A stretch of DNA of 42,075 bases from positions 1 to 42,075 of the forward strand of contig NZ_JARXIC010000030.1 in NCBI RefSeq assembly GCF_031127905.1, given 5' to 3'. Source of the stretch: Thalassobacterium sedimentorum. GTDB taxonomy: Bacteria; Verrucomicrobiota; Verrucomicrobiia; Opitutales; Coraliomargaritaceae. Positions within the stretch are counted from its first letter, which is position 1, and each line of letters starts with the position of its first letter. The translations under genes were made by a program, and so were the position numbers. Shown here piece by piece: positions 31,184-41,283 of the stretch. The notes beneath the pieces are model-generated. The model saw only the letters and a list, made by a program, of their open reading frames with translations, made no database searches and was not told the origin of the DNA.

Positions 31184-32608
31184 TTATTCACTGAGCACGT
31201 GTAGATTCGCCATCGAAATGCCGCTCAGCATGGCGCCGACGATGCCGAGGAAGCCTTGGTCGGTGCCGGCTAAATAGAGGTTATTTAAATGGGTGCGGCC
31301 GTCTTTGATCTTGTTGGGGGCGCCATAGATTGCGCCGTTTAGGTGGCCGGTGTATTTACGCACTGTGCGTGGGGTAAACATGTCGCTGGCGATGCGGTGG
31401 GCGTTTAAATCGAGTTTGCTGTCGGGCAGTAAGCCCAGCGTGACTTTTTGCAGCTCCTCATACCAGTAGGCTTTTTGTGCAAGGTAGTCGTCCTCTGAGA
31501 GGGCGCACCACTTGTCGTGATTGGCCATGGCGGTCACGCGCAGGTAGCCTTCGTCCAATTGACGGCCCTCGCCGTATTGATAATTGTTGGGAAAGCAAAT
31601 GACGCCGCTCGTCGGGTCGACGAGTTCGTCTTCGACGCGCGCGTAGCGGAAGCGCTCGGCGGTGTTGAAAAAGATGATGGTCTCGTCCCAGCCGAAATCG
31701 GTGGGCTGTTGATCCAGCACGGTGATGGTTTCGGTAAAGCTGAGCTGGCCAATGTTGTCACTGGCGGCGTCAGCTGGCTGATCCTCGCACAGGCGGGCGG
31801 TTTCGACCGCACCGGCGGTCGAGATGATCTTATCGGCTGTGAGGACGGCACCGCTGTCCAGTTCGATGGCGGAGGCGTTGTTGCCGCTGGTATGGATCTT
31901 TTGAATGCCGCACTTCATCTTGCGCACGCCGCCCAGCGAGCGGTATTTATCCTGCAAGAGCTTGATGATCACACGCACGCCGTCCAGCGGGCGGGCGAAG
32001 CCCTCGAAAAAGAGCGAACGAAACATGATGGCGAACTGGCCGTAGTCCATGTCGTGCTCCTGCGCGCTGCCGTAATACATGACTGGGCAGAAGAGCATAT
32101 CTTCCAGTAGAGGGTCCGAAATGTGACGCTGCACCGCCTCGCGGGCGGAGCTGGGCATGGAGCCGAGATTAAAAGCGTCGAGGGTGCGGACCTCTTCCGC
32201 TAGCGCGCGGAAACCGTCGATCTGTTGCGGGAAGGCGCGTGCGACTTCCGATTCGAAAAAGGCGAAGTCGTTGTTGAAGCCTAGCTCGCAGCCGGGGAAG
32301 GCGACTTTGGAGCCATTTTGCGGACAGAGGTCCAGCGCGTCGTAGGGGATGCGCAACTGGCGTAGTAGCTTGGTCAGCGGTGTGCCCTTGGTGCCTTTGG
32401 GCACGTAATTGGTCATGGCGTGCAGGCCCACGTCGAATTTACGCCCCCCCTGACTGTAAAAGGAGTTGAGCCCACCAGAGGCATTGTGACGCTCTAGTAT
32501 GATGACGTTCTTACCCGCCAGCGCGAGACGAATACCGGCGGCCAGTCCAGCCATGCCGGCACCGATGATGACGACTTCGTAGTGTTGTTGGTCGAGGGAG
32601 GGAGGCAT
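31184..32608 (-). CDS. Phytoene-desaturase-like FAD-dependent oxidoreductase
   Basis: 474 residues. The N-terminal dinucleotide-binding motif is VVIIGAGMAGLAAGIRLALAG, ending with LERHNASGGL, and the C-terminal FAD motif is NNLYLAGTDQGFLGIVGAMLSG. This is the CrtI/CrtISO/retinol saturase superfamily, which desaturates, isomerises or saturates polyene or acyl chains. No other carotenoid genes are present. Nearby are an acyl carrier protein and a ketosynthase, so the substrate may be an ACP-linked or lipid chain. Its ATG overlaps the stop of the PIN toxin gene (TAATG), so it is translationally coupled to the toxin and probably shares the toxin-antitoxin promoter. Confidence 0.83.
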   Translation of the reverse strand: MPPSLDQQHYEVVIIGAGMAGLAAGIRLALAGKNVIILERHNASGGLNSFYSQGGRKFDVGLHAMTNYVPKGTKGTPLTKLLRQLRIPYDALDLCPQNGSKVAFPGCELGFNNDFAFFESEVARAFPQQIDGFRALAEEVRTLDAFNLGSMPSSAREAVQRHISDPLLEDMLFCPVMYYGSAQEHDMDYGQFAIMFRSLFFEGFARPLDGVRVIIKLLQDKYRSLGGVRKMKCGIQKIHTSGNNASAIELDSGAVLTADKIISTAGAVETARLCEDQPADAASDNIGQLSFTETITVLDQQPTDFGWDETIIFFNTAERFRYARVEDELVDPTSGVICFPNNYQYGEGRQLDEGYLRVTAMANHDKWCALSEDDYLAQKAYWYEELQKVTLGLLPDSKLDLNAHRIASDMFTPRTVRKYTGHLNGAIYGAPNKIKDGRTHLNNLYLAGTDQGFLGIVGAMLSGISMANLHVLSE

Positions 32609-33015
32609 TATTTAGAGAGGTGTTGTTCGGCGAATGCGGAAAGAGTCAAAATGTGGGTCTGTCGAAAGGGATGGAGCACGAGCAGATCGTCGTCGCCCGT
32701 GATAAGGAAGTCTGCCCTGGATGCCGCGGCGAGTTCGAGGAATTTATTGTCCTTCGGATCGCGGCAGTCGTGGATGGTCTCGGTCGGGGTGAACCATTCG
32801 GCGTCGCTTGCTATTGCTCGAAGTATTTTGAGTCTCACTTCGGAGGACATATAGCGGTCAAACTTACTCCGCATGAGAACCTCTGTAAGCTCGCTCATCG
32901 TTTGCTTCGAGAACGCGTAGAGGTGGCTTTCCAAGATGTGATGAATGCGCTGTCCTAGTGTGCCTGTTCGAAAAAGTGCGTAGCTGACATACAGGTTTGT
33001 GTCGATTATGATCAC
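32608..33015 (-). CDS. PIN-domain toxin (putative ribonuclease)
   Basis: 135 residues with a full PIN domain: the N-terminal IIIDTN (Asp5), the conserved acidic Glu in MSELTEVLMR, Asp in CRDPKDNKFLELA and the C-terminal ADFLITGDDDLL. These acidic residues bind the metal needed for RNA cleavage. It belongs to the COG1569-type toxins (DTNLYVSYALF...). The start is GTG at 33015, overlapping the antitoxin stop by one base (TAGTG). Its own stop overlaps the oxidoreductase start, so three genes form one translational chain. Confidence 0.88.
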   Translation of the reverse strand: MIIIDTNLYVSYALFRTGTLGQRIHHILESHLYAFSKQTMSELTEVLMRSKFDRYMSSEVRLKILRAIASDAEWFTPTETIHDCRDPKDNKFLELAAASRADFLITGDDDLLVLHPFRQTHILTLSAFAEQHLSK

Positions 33016-33272
33016 TAGGACGGATTTATTTCTGCCAAGATTTCGTTAAGAATTTCTTCCGTCAAGCCATTGGTAGCCGCTTCTTTGCTGGCAGCCTTCA
33101 CCAGATCGTCCAACTCTTTCATACGCATCTTTCGCAACTTTTCCCAGTCTGCCATTGGCACAAAGGCGCCAACTTCGCGGTTCTGGCGTTTGACGATGAC
33201 AGGTTCGCGACTGCCTTTGTCGAGGAAATCGCCGAAATTTGCCCGAGCTTCAGTGGAGGACATTGTGATCAT
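33015..33272 (-). CDS. Phd/YefM-type antitoxin
   Basis: 85 residues from the ATG at 33272 (MITMSSTEARANF), or 82 from the ATG at 33263. The N-terminal DNA-binding part has the Phd pattern EARANFGDFLDKGSREPVIVKRQNREVGAFVPMADW. The charged C-terminal tail (LDDLVKAASKEAATNGLTEEILNEIL) is the expected toxin-neutralising segment. It is directly coupled to the PIN gene and preceded by a promoter with a palindromic operator. Confidence 0.87.
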   Translation of the reverse strand: MITMSSTEARANFGDFLDKGSREPVIVKRQNREVGAFVPMADWEKLRKMRMKELDDLVKAASKEAATNGLTEEILNEILAEINPS

Positions 33273-33278
33273 AGCACT

Positions 33279-33307
33279 TAAAATGTACGAAACAGCTGTT
33301 TTGTCAA
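33279..33307 (-). promoter_or_regulatory. Toxin-antitoxin promoter with palindromic operator
   Basis: On the minus strand TTGACA (33307-33302) is followed after 17 bases by ATTTTA (33284-33279), a consensus -35 with a weak -10. A perfect 12-bp palindrome, AAACAGCTGTTT (33290-33301), fills the spacer, the usual place for antitoxin repression. TGTACG also appears as a direct repeat on both sides of the palindrome. Confidence 0.65.
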
Positions 33308-33323
33308 TTTTGTACGTTTTGCG

Positions 33324-33362
33324 TGAAAAACAACAAAGCACAGGCTGGGAGGCCTGTGCTTT
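33324..33362 (-). terminator. Rho-independent terminator of the ketosynthase/ACP genes
   Basis: A perfect 11-bp stem, AAAGCACAGGC (33335-33345) with GCCTGTGCTTT (33352-33362), has a 6-base loop; on the minus strand it is followed by GTTGTTTTT. It lies 30 bases past the ACP stop and immediately before the toxin-antitoxin promoter. Confidence 0.88.
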
Positions 33363-33391
33363 GTGAATGGAGCGAGCGTGGTCGCTGGAAA

Positions 33392-33643
<252 letters not shown>

Positions 33644-33689
33644 GGTATTAAATAGCAGATGAATAATGATTTATGACAGAGCGAATCGC

Positions 33690-34928
<1,239 letters not shown>

Positions 34929-34941
34929 AGGTAAGCGGTAA

Positions 34942-34972
34942 GGGATACCACGAGTAGAGGTGGAGCTGTCAA
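34942..34972 (-). promoter_or_regulatory. Possible promoter of the ketosynthase gene
   Basis: Minus strand TTGACA (34972-34967) is followed by TATCCC (34947-34942) after a 19-base spacer. The -35 is perfect, the -10 poor and the spacing long, so this is weak evidence. Confidence 0.35.
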
Positions 34973-35091
34973 TAGTGTAAAGTTTTAGAGCAGGGGCAAA
35001 TGTAGATTGTAGATTCTGCTATCTATTGATTGGTGGCTTGGAATCGTGGTCAGCGTCTAGCCTGAAGAGGGCTGGGCGGCGCTCGGCGTTT

Positions 35092-35103
35092 ATACGATCG
35101 TAT
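35092..35103. other. Perfect 12-bp palindrome
   Basis: ATACGATCGTAT lies 12 bases beyond the stop codon of the small lipoprotein gene and upstream of the ketosynthase gene. It could be a protein-binding site; there is no loop for a hairpin. Confidence 0.4.
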
Positions 35104-35115
35104 CGACTGCTCAGC

Positions 35116-35268
35116 TTAGAAACCTGGAATGTAGTCGAGTGGATTGAGGCTGCGATTACTTTGAATGCTGACGCCATTTTCTGTGCGAGTGGAGCCGCAG
35201 CCAGATAGCCACAGCAGCGCGGTGGCGAAACAGAGGCTCAGAGTGACTTTAGTGATCATTTGTTTCAT
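35116..35268 (-). CDS. Small lipoprotein (50 residues)
   Basis: An ORF of 51 codons including the stop. The product begins [18 protein letters not shown] and continues LWLSGCGS, a good lipobox with Cys24; only ~26 residues follow (including [17 protein letters not shown]). Its ATG overlaps the stop of the MsbA-like gene (ATGA), so it is translationally coupled to the exporter. The family is unrecognised; small lipoproteins in such positions can be stability or assembly factors, but this is not shown. Confidence 0.7.
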   Translation of the reverse strand: MKQMITKVTLSLCFATALLWLSGCGSTRTENGVSIQSNRSLNPLDYIPGF

Positions 35269-37040
35269 TGTTTCTCTTGGTTTGGTAGATGCATGTGCGC
35301 TTGCGCAGTGTTGGATTGTTTATCGTAGAGACTTTTATACAGTGGGCTGTTACGGTAGAGTGCTTGGTGGGTGCCATTGGCTACGATCGAGCCTGCGTCA
35401 AAGACCAGAATGCGATCAGCATGTTGGATTGTGCTGAAGCGGTGGGCGATGATTAGCACCGTGCGCCCTGCCGATAGCTTTTCAAGCGCTGCCTGAATCG
35501 CGTGTTCGCTTTCTGCATCGAGTGCAGAGGTGGGTTCATCGAGAATAATTATGGGAGCGTCCTTTAGGAAGGCCCGTGCAATGGATATGCGTTGCCTTTG
35601 ACCTCCTGAGAGGCGATTGCCACGCTCACCTACCTGATATTCATATTGCCCTTCGAGCTGCTGGATGAAATCAGCTGCGTTGGCCATTTCTGCGGCTTTG
35701 CGTATCTCCTGATCACTGGCACCTTCTTTACCAATGCCGATATTGTGAGCGATGGATTCATTGAATAAAATAGCTTCCTGAGAAACGAGGGCAATTTGAC
35801 TGCGGAGGTCGCCTTTCCTGAAGTCTTTGACATTGGTGCCGTCGATACTGACGCAGCCTTGGAGTGTATCGTAGAAACGGGGCACCATATTCGCAAAAGT
35901 GGATTTCCCGGCACCACTTGGGCCGACGAGCGCAATGACTTCGCCGGGGGCGATGTCGATTTCTATATCCTTGAGCGCCACTTCCTCTTTATAGCTGAAG
36001 GTCACATGGTCGAACTTTATGTGACCTTTGAGGGGGCGTGTTGGGACTGGGGTGGCTGTTTCGGGGACTGTGTCCTCTGTCTGCAGAACATGTTCCAGGC
36101 GATCGAGGGAAGCCTCTGCCTTGCGTATGGTGTTGGAGACCCCACCCAGTTTTTTGATCGGTTCGTAGCACATGTAGAGTGCTGTCAGAATCGAAGCCAT
36201 AATTTCAGGTGAGATGTTTTTCTTAACTGCGACATAGAGCGCAAATACGATGGCAAAGGCGGATACCACCTCGATCATTGGCGAGAGCGCCTTGTCGTAT
36301 TTGACGGTCTTTAGGGCTAGCTTGAAAAATTTATGGCATGCCTCGCTAAAACGGTGAATTTCACGAGCTTCCAGATTATAAGCACGTACTTCGCGTACAG
36401 ATCCCAGGTTTTCGTTGAGCACATTATTCACTTCGCCGGCCTGACGTTGCGCTAGTTTCGCTTTTTTTAAGATGCGTGTTCCAATGGCTTTGATGGGGAA
36501 TACGCAGGCTGGAACCGATGCGAGTGCGATCAGCATGAAGGCGACTTCGCGCTCTGTGATCGTCAGATAAATGAGGAATGCGATTGCGCTGAAGAGAGTG
36601 GCTGGTTCTTTGACTAGGCTATTGACTACTTTGACTAGTGCGCTCTGTAGTTGTGAGGTGTCGCCGGTTACTCGACTCATTAGATCACCTACGTTGTTAC
36701 GGTGGAAGAAAGAGAGTGGTAGCTCTTGAATTTTGGTAAAGACCATCAAACGGAGTCTTTCCAAGACGTGCATGCCTGCATAGGCCATATAGTATGCATT
36801 TAGAAAGCTTCCGAGCGCACGAAAAGTAAATGCAATGGGTACCGAGGACAGGATCAAAATCAGCTGCATGCCTTCGGGGGCCTTGTCCGAGGTCACCAGT
36901 GGCACTAAATATTTGATTACAAAGGGCAAGCCGGCACCCGATGCGGCGGCGGCAATGATGCCAAACAGTAATCCTAGTCCAAATTGGACACGTACTGGTT
37001 TGAGATATTTAAAATATGGGCCGAATCGGTGGAAGAACAT
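35265..37040 (-). CDS. MsbA-like ABC exporter (lipid-type)
   Basis: 591 residues from [15 protein letters not shown]; ATGs at 37121 and 37220 would add 27 or 60 residues without family similarity. The N-terminal transmembrane domain (~15-310) has six predicted helices. The ATPase has Walker [10 protein letters not shown] (~370), signature [15 protein letters not shown] (~477), Walker [16 protein letters not shown] and the H-loop in [10 protein letters not shown]. MsbA-type exporters flip lipids or hydrophobic products as homodimers. It is the first gene of the minus-strand cluster that continues with the lipoprotein, ketosynthase and ACP, so it may export their product. Confidence 0.87.
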   Translation of the reverse strand: MFFHRFGPYFKYLKPVRVQFGLGLLFGIIAAAASGAGLPFVIKYLVPLVTSDKAPEGMQLILILSSVPIAFTFRALGSFLNAYYMAYAGMHVLERLRLMVFTKIQELPLSFFHRNNVGDLMSRVTGDTSQLQSALVKVVNSLVKEPATLFSAIAFLIYLTITEREVAFMLIALASVPACVFPIKAIGTRILKKAKLAQRQAGEVNNVLNENLGSVREVRAYNLEAREIHRFSEACHKFFKLALKTVKYDKALSPMIEVVSAFAIVFALYVAVKKNISPEIMASILTALYMCYEPIKKLGGVSNTIRKAEASLDRLEHVLQTEDTVPETATPVPTRPLKGHIKFDHVTFSYKEEVALKDIEIDIAPGEVIALVGPSGAGKSTFANMVPRFYDTLQGCVSIDGTNVKDFRKGDLRSQIALVSQEAILFNESIAHNIGIGKEGASDQEIRKAAEMANAADFIQQLEGQYEYQVGERGNRLSGGQRQRISIARAFLKDAPIIILDEPTSALDAESEHAIQAALEKLSAGRTVLIIAHRFSTIQHADRILVFDAGSIVANGTHQALYRNSPLYKSLYDKQSNTAQAHMHLPNQEKQ

Positions 37041-37207
37041 AGGTTCAAGACAAATGCGTTGATAACGAAAGCGACAAAATACGCGTGTGGACGCAAGGAA
37101 GTCCAGCTTTGCTGTTGTCATCTGGCAACGCGAGTTTCCTTTTCTTGGGTGAGAGTGCTCTTGTTCTGATGCCAAGTTTGCTTTTTTGGAGTTTTCTATG
37201 CTCGGTA

Positions 37208-37235
37208 TTGCGCCTGACACACATTGGTATATAAC
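37208..37235 (+). promoter_or_regulatory. Possible promoter of the OppF-like gene
   Basis: TTGCGC (37208-37213) and TATAAC (37230-37235) are separated by 16 bases. A start site would fall at about 37242, almost at the ATG at 37244, so a leaderless or near-leaderless transcript is implied. Confidence 0.4.
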
Positions 37236-37243
37236 GCATCCCT

Positions 37244-38050
37244 ATGTCTGACTGTTCGACCAACGAAACCTTGCTCTCTGTTCGCGATTTAAAGGTGCAC
37301 TTTCCTGTTAAGGGAGGCGTATTGCAACGCACTGTGGATGTGGTGAAAGCGGTGGACGGTATCAGTTTTGATATTCCGCGTGGGAAAACTGTTGGCCTTG
37401 TCGGGGAGAGTGGTAGTGGCAAAACGACCACGGGGCGTGCCATTGCGCGCCTAGTGCCAATGACTGCAGGGGCGGTCCATTATGGAGGCCGGAATCTAGC
37501 CACGCTCTCGCGTCGTGAGTTTTTCATCTATCGTAAAAAGATACAGGTTATTTTTCAGGACCCCTTTGGCTCCTTAAATCCGCGGATGACGATTTATAGT
37601 ATTATCGCGGAGCCACTGGATATTCATTTCAAAGCTTGGTCCCGGGCGCAAAAACAAGCCCGAGTGGCTGATTTGCTAGAAAAGGTTGGGCTCTCTGCAG
37701 ATCTGATGCAGCGCTACCCGCATCAGTTTAGTGGTGGACAGCGCCAGCGTATCGGTATCGCACGGGCGCTCGCGGTTGAGCCGGATTTTATCGTTTGCGA
37801 CGAGCCAGTCAGCGCCCTCGATGTTTCTGTTCAGGCACAAATCGTGAATTTGTTGCAGGATTTGCAGGAGGAGCTGGGTTTAACTTACCTTTTTATTGCC
37901 CATGACTTAGCTGTAGTGGAGCATATTAGTGACGAGGTGCTGGTAATGACAGAGGGGAAGATTGTGGAACAAGCTAGTGCCGAGGAAATCTACAGTAACC
38001 CTCAGCATCCCTACACTGTAAAGTTGCTAGAGGCGGTGCCAAAACTATAG
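37244..38050 (+). CDS. Oligopeptide/dipeptide-type ABC transporter ATP-binding protein (OppF/DppF-like)
   Basis: 268 residues. Walker [10 protein letters not shown] (~54), signature [16 protein letters not shown], Walker [15 protein letters not shown] and H-loop [11 protein letters not shown]. The N-terminal [21 protein letters not shown] is the OppF hallmark, and it ends near [15 protein letters not shown] without the ~50-residue C-terminal extension most OppF proteins carry. No permease, binding protein or OppD is next to it in this window, so the rest of the system must be elsewhere. It is divergent from the MsbA-like gene. Confidence 0.88.
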   Translation: MSDCSTNETLLSVRDLKVHFPVKGGVLQRTVDVVKAVDGISFDIPRGKTVGLVGESGSGKTTTGRAIARLVPMTAGAVHYGGRNLATLSRREFFIYRKKIQVIFQDPFGSLNPRMTIYSIIAEPLDIHFKAWSRAQKQARVADLLEKVGLSADLMQRYPHQFSGGQRQRIGIARALAVEPDFIVCDEPVSALDVSVQAQIVNLLQDLQEELGLTYLFIAHDLAVVEHISDEVLVMTEGKIVEQASAEEIYSNPQHPYTVKLLEAVPKL

Positions 38051-38238
38051 GTTCCGGATGATGTTTTTCATCTCGAGAGGGGGGGAGGGACGATCGGGCT
38101 TTCCTGTTAGGGGGCGCAGCCCGTGTCGGTCCAGTTGCGGAGCGCTTCACTGCAATTCATAAAATTTAAAGCCGAGCGCTTGATTTTCATTCATTCATGA
38201 CTTGAGCCTTGGCTAGATAGAGTTTCACTTCGTTTGTA

Positions 38239-38778
38239 ATGGCAGCGAATGGAACAGATTATACTCAGCCTTCTTTGTTCGACGAGGGACCTAGGGTGCC
38301 GACGACTGAAGAAATTACGGCTCAAGAGTTATCTCAGTTTTTGCGTAAAAAGTCAGCGCGCCGGCAGTTGAGTGAAAATGCTGTCGCGAAGATTGCGCCA
38401 CGTGTGTACTGGCATTGCGGCAGTGAAGTTTCGTTTTTTGAGCGCGTGCCGCATCGTTTGTCGGCGAGTCCTGCCTTGGCTGCTTGCACCAGTGTATTTG
38501 ATTACGAGCGTCCGCAGCATGCTGGGCAGGCGCTGGCAGAATGGACTTTTACTGGCGAAGCCTTGCCTTCGGTTGGGGCACGTTTTCGTGTTTTTGATTT
38601 GAAGGCCGCCAAATGGATCGGCTCGGGGCGAGTTGAGGAGGATCGCAATGAGGTATTTGCTTTCTTAGTCGCTGGTTTGTGGGCAGATTTTTATAAATTT
38701 GAGCACGACTGCAGTGGTTTGGTATTAGTTATCTTCGACACGAAGCAGTCCCAGGGGATACCGCGCCTGCATCTGTAG
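38239..38778 (+). CDS. Hypothetical protein with N-terminal QPSLF motif
   Basis: 179 residues, no signal peptide or membrane segments. No family recognised. The N-terminus includes TQPSLFDEG, which resembles the QxxLF beta-clamp-binding pentapeptide but may be chance. The central part is rich in Arg and hydrophobics (LRKKSARRQLSENAVAKI, SVGARFRVFDLKAAKWIGSG), and the C-terminus is beta-like (GLVLVIFDT). It stands between the OppF-like and UPF0316-like genes. Confidence 0.6.
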   Translation: MAANGTDYTQPSLFDEGPRVPTTEEITAQELSQFLRKKSARRQLSENAVAKIAPRVYWHCGSEVSFFERVPHRLSASPALAACTSVFDYERPQHAGQALAEWTFTGEALPSVGARFRVFDLKAAKWIGSGRVEEDRNEVFAFLVAGLWADFYKFEHDCSGLVLVIFDTKQSQGIPRLHL

Positions 38779-38914
38779 GCTGTGATTCGAGTGCTGTAGC
38801 GATCACCAATCTTAGGTGTCGTCTGCGTGTACGGGCGGTTGCGACAGCGAATCGTCTACACAGTTTACGATGGCTCTTGGCAGCCGTGAACTCATCGGGC
38901 TAAGCTCTTGCGAT

Positions 38915-39493
38915 ATGGAACTTGATTTTAATGATCTACCTTTTGGTCTGCTTGCACTTGTGGTCTTTTTCTCACGAGTGTTGGATGTTTCGATTGGTAC
39001 GATTCGTATGATTGCTACGGTGCAAGGACGGATCTATTTAGCCTTTGTGCTTGGCCTGTTTGAGGTGACGATTTGGCTCATTGTCATTGCCACTGTAGTC
39101 AACACAGTGCTCGCTCGTCCCTGGTTGTTGATTTTTTATGCACTAGGCTTTTCAACTGGAAACGTGGTGGGGATTATTTTGGAACGACGACTTGCCTTGG
39201 GGCATGCTGTTTTACGTGTGATTACGGGCAAGAATGCCGAGGGAATTAAACAGGCACTGACTGCGGGGGGCTTTCGTGTGACGCAATTCGAAGGTGTGGG
39301 TGCATTTGGCCCGGTTTCAGAGTTGCAGATCGTCTGTGAGCGCAGGCTGTTGACGCAAGCGTTGCAACTCGTGCAGACCGTCGATCCCGAAGTGTTCTAT
39401 CTGTGTGAGACACCGACCCGAGTACGGCGATTTGGTCATCAAATGGGGGGCGCTGATTCTACGGTGGCTGGTGGTATCATTAAACGTAAGTAG
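38915..39493 (+). CDS. UPF0316 (DUF2179/DUF5698)-like membrane protein
   Basis: 192 residues from MELDFNDLPFGL; the frame is open to a GTG at 38816, but the extra 33 residues look non-coding. Three membrane helices (~9-27, 35-60, 66-86) surround RVLDVSIGTIRMIATVQGR and YALGFSTGNVVGIILERRLALG. A cytosolic domain of the DUF2179 type (ITGKNAEGIKQALTAGGFRVTQFEG...) follows. The UPF0316 family has this layout; its function is unknown. Confidence 0.82.
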   Translation: MELDFNDLPFGLLALVVFFSRVLDVSIGTIRMIATVQGRIYLAFVLGLFEVTIWLIVIATVVNTVLARPWLLIFYALGFSTGNVVGIILERRLALGHAVLRVITGKNAEGIKQALTAGGFRVTQFEGVGAFGPVSELQIVCERRLLTQALQLVQTVDPEVFYLCETPTRVRRFGHQMGGADSTVAGGIIKRK

Positions 39494-39568
39494 ATCGCTG
39501 GTTTCGGTGTTGGATTGCTAAATGTGCTCTGTATTTGAAAATTTAGAAAGCTGGTGCATAGCTTAGCC

Positions 39569-39967
39569 ATGAATTTAAAAATCACTAATTCGATGTTGGC
39601 TTATTGGGGGCTTCGCATTGCTTTCGGGCTTTCTTTGCTCATCCATGGAGCTATCCGGCTTCCTAAGTTAGCCAGTTTTGCTCAGGGCATGGCAGGGCAG
39701 TTTGACGGCACCTTTTTGGCCGGAGGGCTAGCGCTGGCATTTGCGTATGTGATTCCCTTTGCTGAAACGCTCATTGCTTTGTGCGTTCTGCTCGGTGGAC
39801 GGGTGATTCGCTGGGGGGCGTTTGCGGGGTGCATGCTGATGGGCGGGATTATGTTTGGCACGGGAGTACTCGAGAAGTGGGAGTTGCTGCCATCTCAGTT
39901 GATTCATCTGGCATTCTTTTATGCGATTCTGATGCATCCCTTGACGCCAGACCTCACTCGTGATTAG
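39569..39967 (+). CDS. DoxX-like membrane protein
   Basis: 132 residues from MNLKITNSML; an ATG at 39554 adds five. Four membrane segments: WGLRIAFGLSLLIHGA, GGLALAFAYVIPFAETLIALCVLLGG, FAGCMLMGGIMFGTGVL and LIHLAFFYAILM. This is the usual DoxX/SURF4-like pattern with an early HG motif. Related proteins are linked to thiosulphate or redox functions in a few cases, but most are uncharacterised. Confidence 0.75.
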   Translation: MNLKITNSMLAYWGLRIAFGLSLLIHGAIRLPKLASFAQGMAGQFDGTFLAGGLALAFAYVIPFAETLIALCVLLGGRVIRWGAFAGCMLMGGIMFGTGVLEKWELLPSQLIHLAFFYAILMHPLTPDLTRD

Positions 39968-40133
39968 CCTATGCTCGAGGGCTGCAACAGCTGGTTAAGT
40001 TGAAGGTTTTCCGATTCTGACGATTGCTGTAGACTACTTAGGCTGTGCGACCGTCTCAATTTGAGCCGGTCCAACTCAGATTCGATATAATACGGGCTTG
40101 CAGGTTGTTAATTTAAATAATCTAAAAAATAAT

Positions 40134-40153
40134 ACTTGCATAATAGTGCAAGT
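40134..40153 (+). promoter_or_regulatory. Probable ArsR-type operator of the permease operon
   Basis: ACTTGCA (40134-40140) and TGCAAGT (40147-40153) are perfect 7-bp inverted arms around TAATAG. CATAAT (40139-40144), a -10-like hexamer, lies inside. It is 53 bases upstream of the permease GTG, with the ArsR gene at the end of the same operon, a standard autoregulated arrangement. Confidence 0.65.
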
Positions 40154-40205
40154 GAGCATTTGTCTGCTCGAGTATGTTTAGTATAACTTCAACCAAGGCA
40201 CTCTC

Positions 40206-41243
40206 GTGAATACAGATAAACTGACAATTGCATTGAATGAATTTGTCCATGTCGGCGGCGCGCTAGTGGTCGTGATCGCGGTGGTCTCAATATTAACTGG
40301 CTTCATGCGTGAGTATATTCCGCAAGATAAGCTGCAAAAAAAGCTGACGAAGCACGAAAAGTGGGGGCCCATTTTGGGGGCTTTCTTGGGCATGCTGACT
40401 CCGTTCTGTAGTGCTTCAGTGGTGCCAGTGACTATGGGGATGGCAAGCATGGGGGTCTCTCTGGGCACTGTGCTGAGCTTCTTGATCTCGGCGCCACTCT
40501 GTAATTTCATTGTCATGGCGATGGTTTATGCGGTTTTCGGATTTAAGATCACCGCGAGTTATTTCCTGATCACATTTTCTGCCGCCATTTTTGGTGGATG
40601 GTTGATTTCTAAAACACCTTGGAGAAATGAGATCAAGCGCGGCGAAGAGCTAGAAGGTAAGAAGGCGGCAGCATGTTGTGCCGCGCCGCCGAGCCGTTCT
40701 TCAAAACCTGAACCTGAGCCTGAGTGCTGTGGAGCACCGGTGACCAATTTTTGTGCGATTCCCGAACCTGAGCCCGCCTGCTGTGGGGCACCCGTGACGA
40801 GTTGTTGCGAGACTCCCGCGGCAGCGACCGAGCCGACCAAGCCGCAGCTAGCGCTGCGTTTCGCGCTGGCATTGTTCAAAAAAATTATCCCTTACGTCTT
40901 GTTGGGAGCATTGATTAGTGGCGTGTCAGCCGCTTATCTTTCGGCAGACATTGTTGAAAAATATGTCGGCGGCGATAGTCTGCTTTCGATTATCATCTCT
41001 GCGGTGATTGGTGTGCCCGTCTATCTGCGCATCGAAATGGCAGTCCCATTGTTGAAGGTTCTAATTGTTAAGGGTATGGGGATCGGCCCAGCCATTGCGC
41101 TGATTATCGGCGGCACTGGAGCGAGTTTACCTGAGATCGCGCTGGTCTCTTCAGTGCTTAAGCCTAAAGCAGTGATCGCATTTATCACCATCGTCCTGAG
41201 CACTGCCATCTTGGGCGGCATTCTGATTCAATCGATTGTCTAA
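40206..41243 (+). CDS. ArsP/YraQ-like permease with cysteine-rich tandem repeat loop
   Basis: 345 residues, GTG start. Two sets of membrane helices (about 15-145 and 220-345) flank a central hydrophilic loop (~150-210), the layout of the DUF318/ArsP permease superfamily. The conserved TPFCSASVVPVTMG and GGTGASLPEIALVSSVLKPKA are present. The loop carries two 18-residue tandem units (DNA 40710-40763 and 40764-40817): EPEPECCGAPVTNFCAIP and EPEPACCGAPVTSCCETP. With a preceding ACCAAP this gives nine cysteines. Such Cys pairs suggest soft-metal or metalloid binding. ArsP-type proteins export organoarsenicals or related compounds; the substrate here is not known. Confidence 0.83.
   Translation: MNTDKLTIALNEFVHVGGALVVVIAVVSILTGFMREYIPQDKLQKKLTKHEKWGPILGAFLGMLTPFCSASVVPVTMGMASMGVSLGTVLSFLISAPLCNFIVMAMVYAVFGFKITASYFLITFSAAIFGGWLISKTPWRNEIKRGEELEGKKAAACCAAPPSRSSKPEPEPECCGAPVTNFCAIPEPEPACCGAPVTSCCETPAAATEPTKPQLALRFALALFKKIIPYVLLGALISGVSAAYLSADIVEKYVGGDSLLSIIISAVIGVPVYLRIEMAVPLLKVLIVKGMGIGPAIALIIGGTGASLPEIALVSSVLKPKAVIAFITIVLSTAILGGILIQSIV
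40710..40817 (+). repeat. Two 54-bp tandem repeats encoding the CC-rich loop of the permease
   Basis: Units 40710-40763 and 40764-40817 stay in frame. They keep GAACCTGAGCC, TGCTGTGG and GCACC-GTGAC blocks with several substitutions, mainly in the third quarter. Confidence 0.85.
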
Positions 41244-41283
41244 CGCGCCATCGTTCTCCGCATATAAGGGCGGAGGATTTTAT

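Noticed and set aside
31517-32110. 197-residue plus-strand frame opposite the FAD oxidoreductase
   Set aside because: It is antisense to a well-supported gene and has no domain features of its own.
32620-32958. Plus-strand frame with CPGC motif opposite the PIN gene
   Set aside because: It is a shadow of the PIN coding sequence; the CxxC is accidental.
37041-37220. 60-residue N-terminal extension of the MsbA-like exporter
   Set aside because: The extension is polar and unlike the family; the ATG at 37040 gives the normal length.
40559-40879. Minus-strand frame with repeated GAPQQAGSGSG segments
   Set aside because: It is the antisense of the Cys-rich repeat in the permease.
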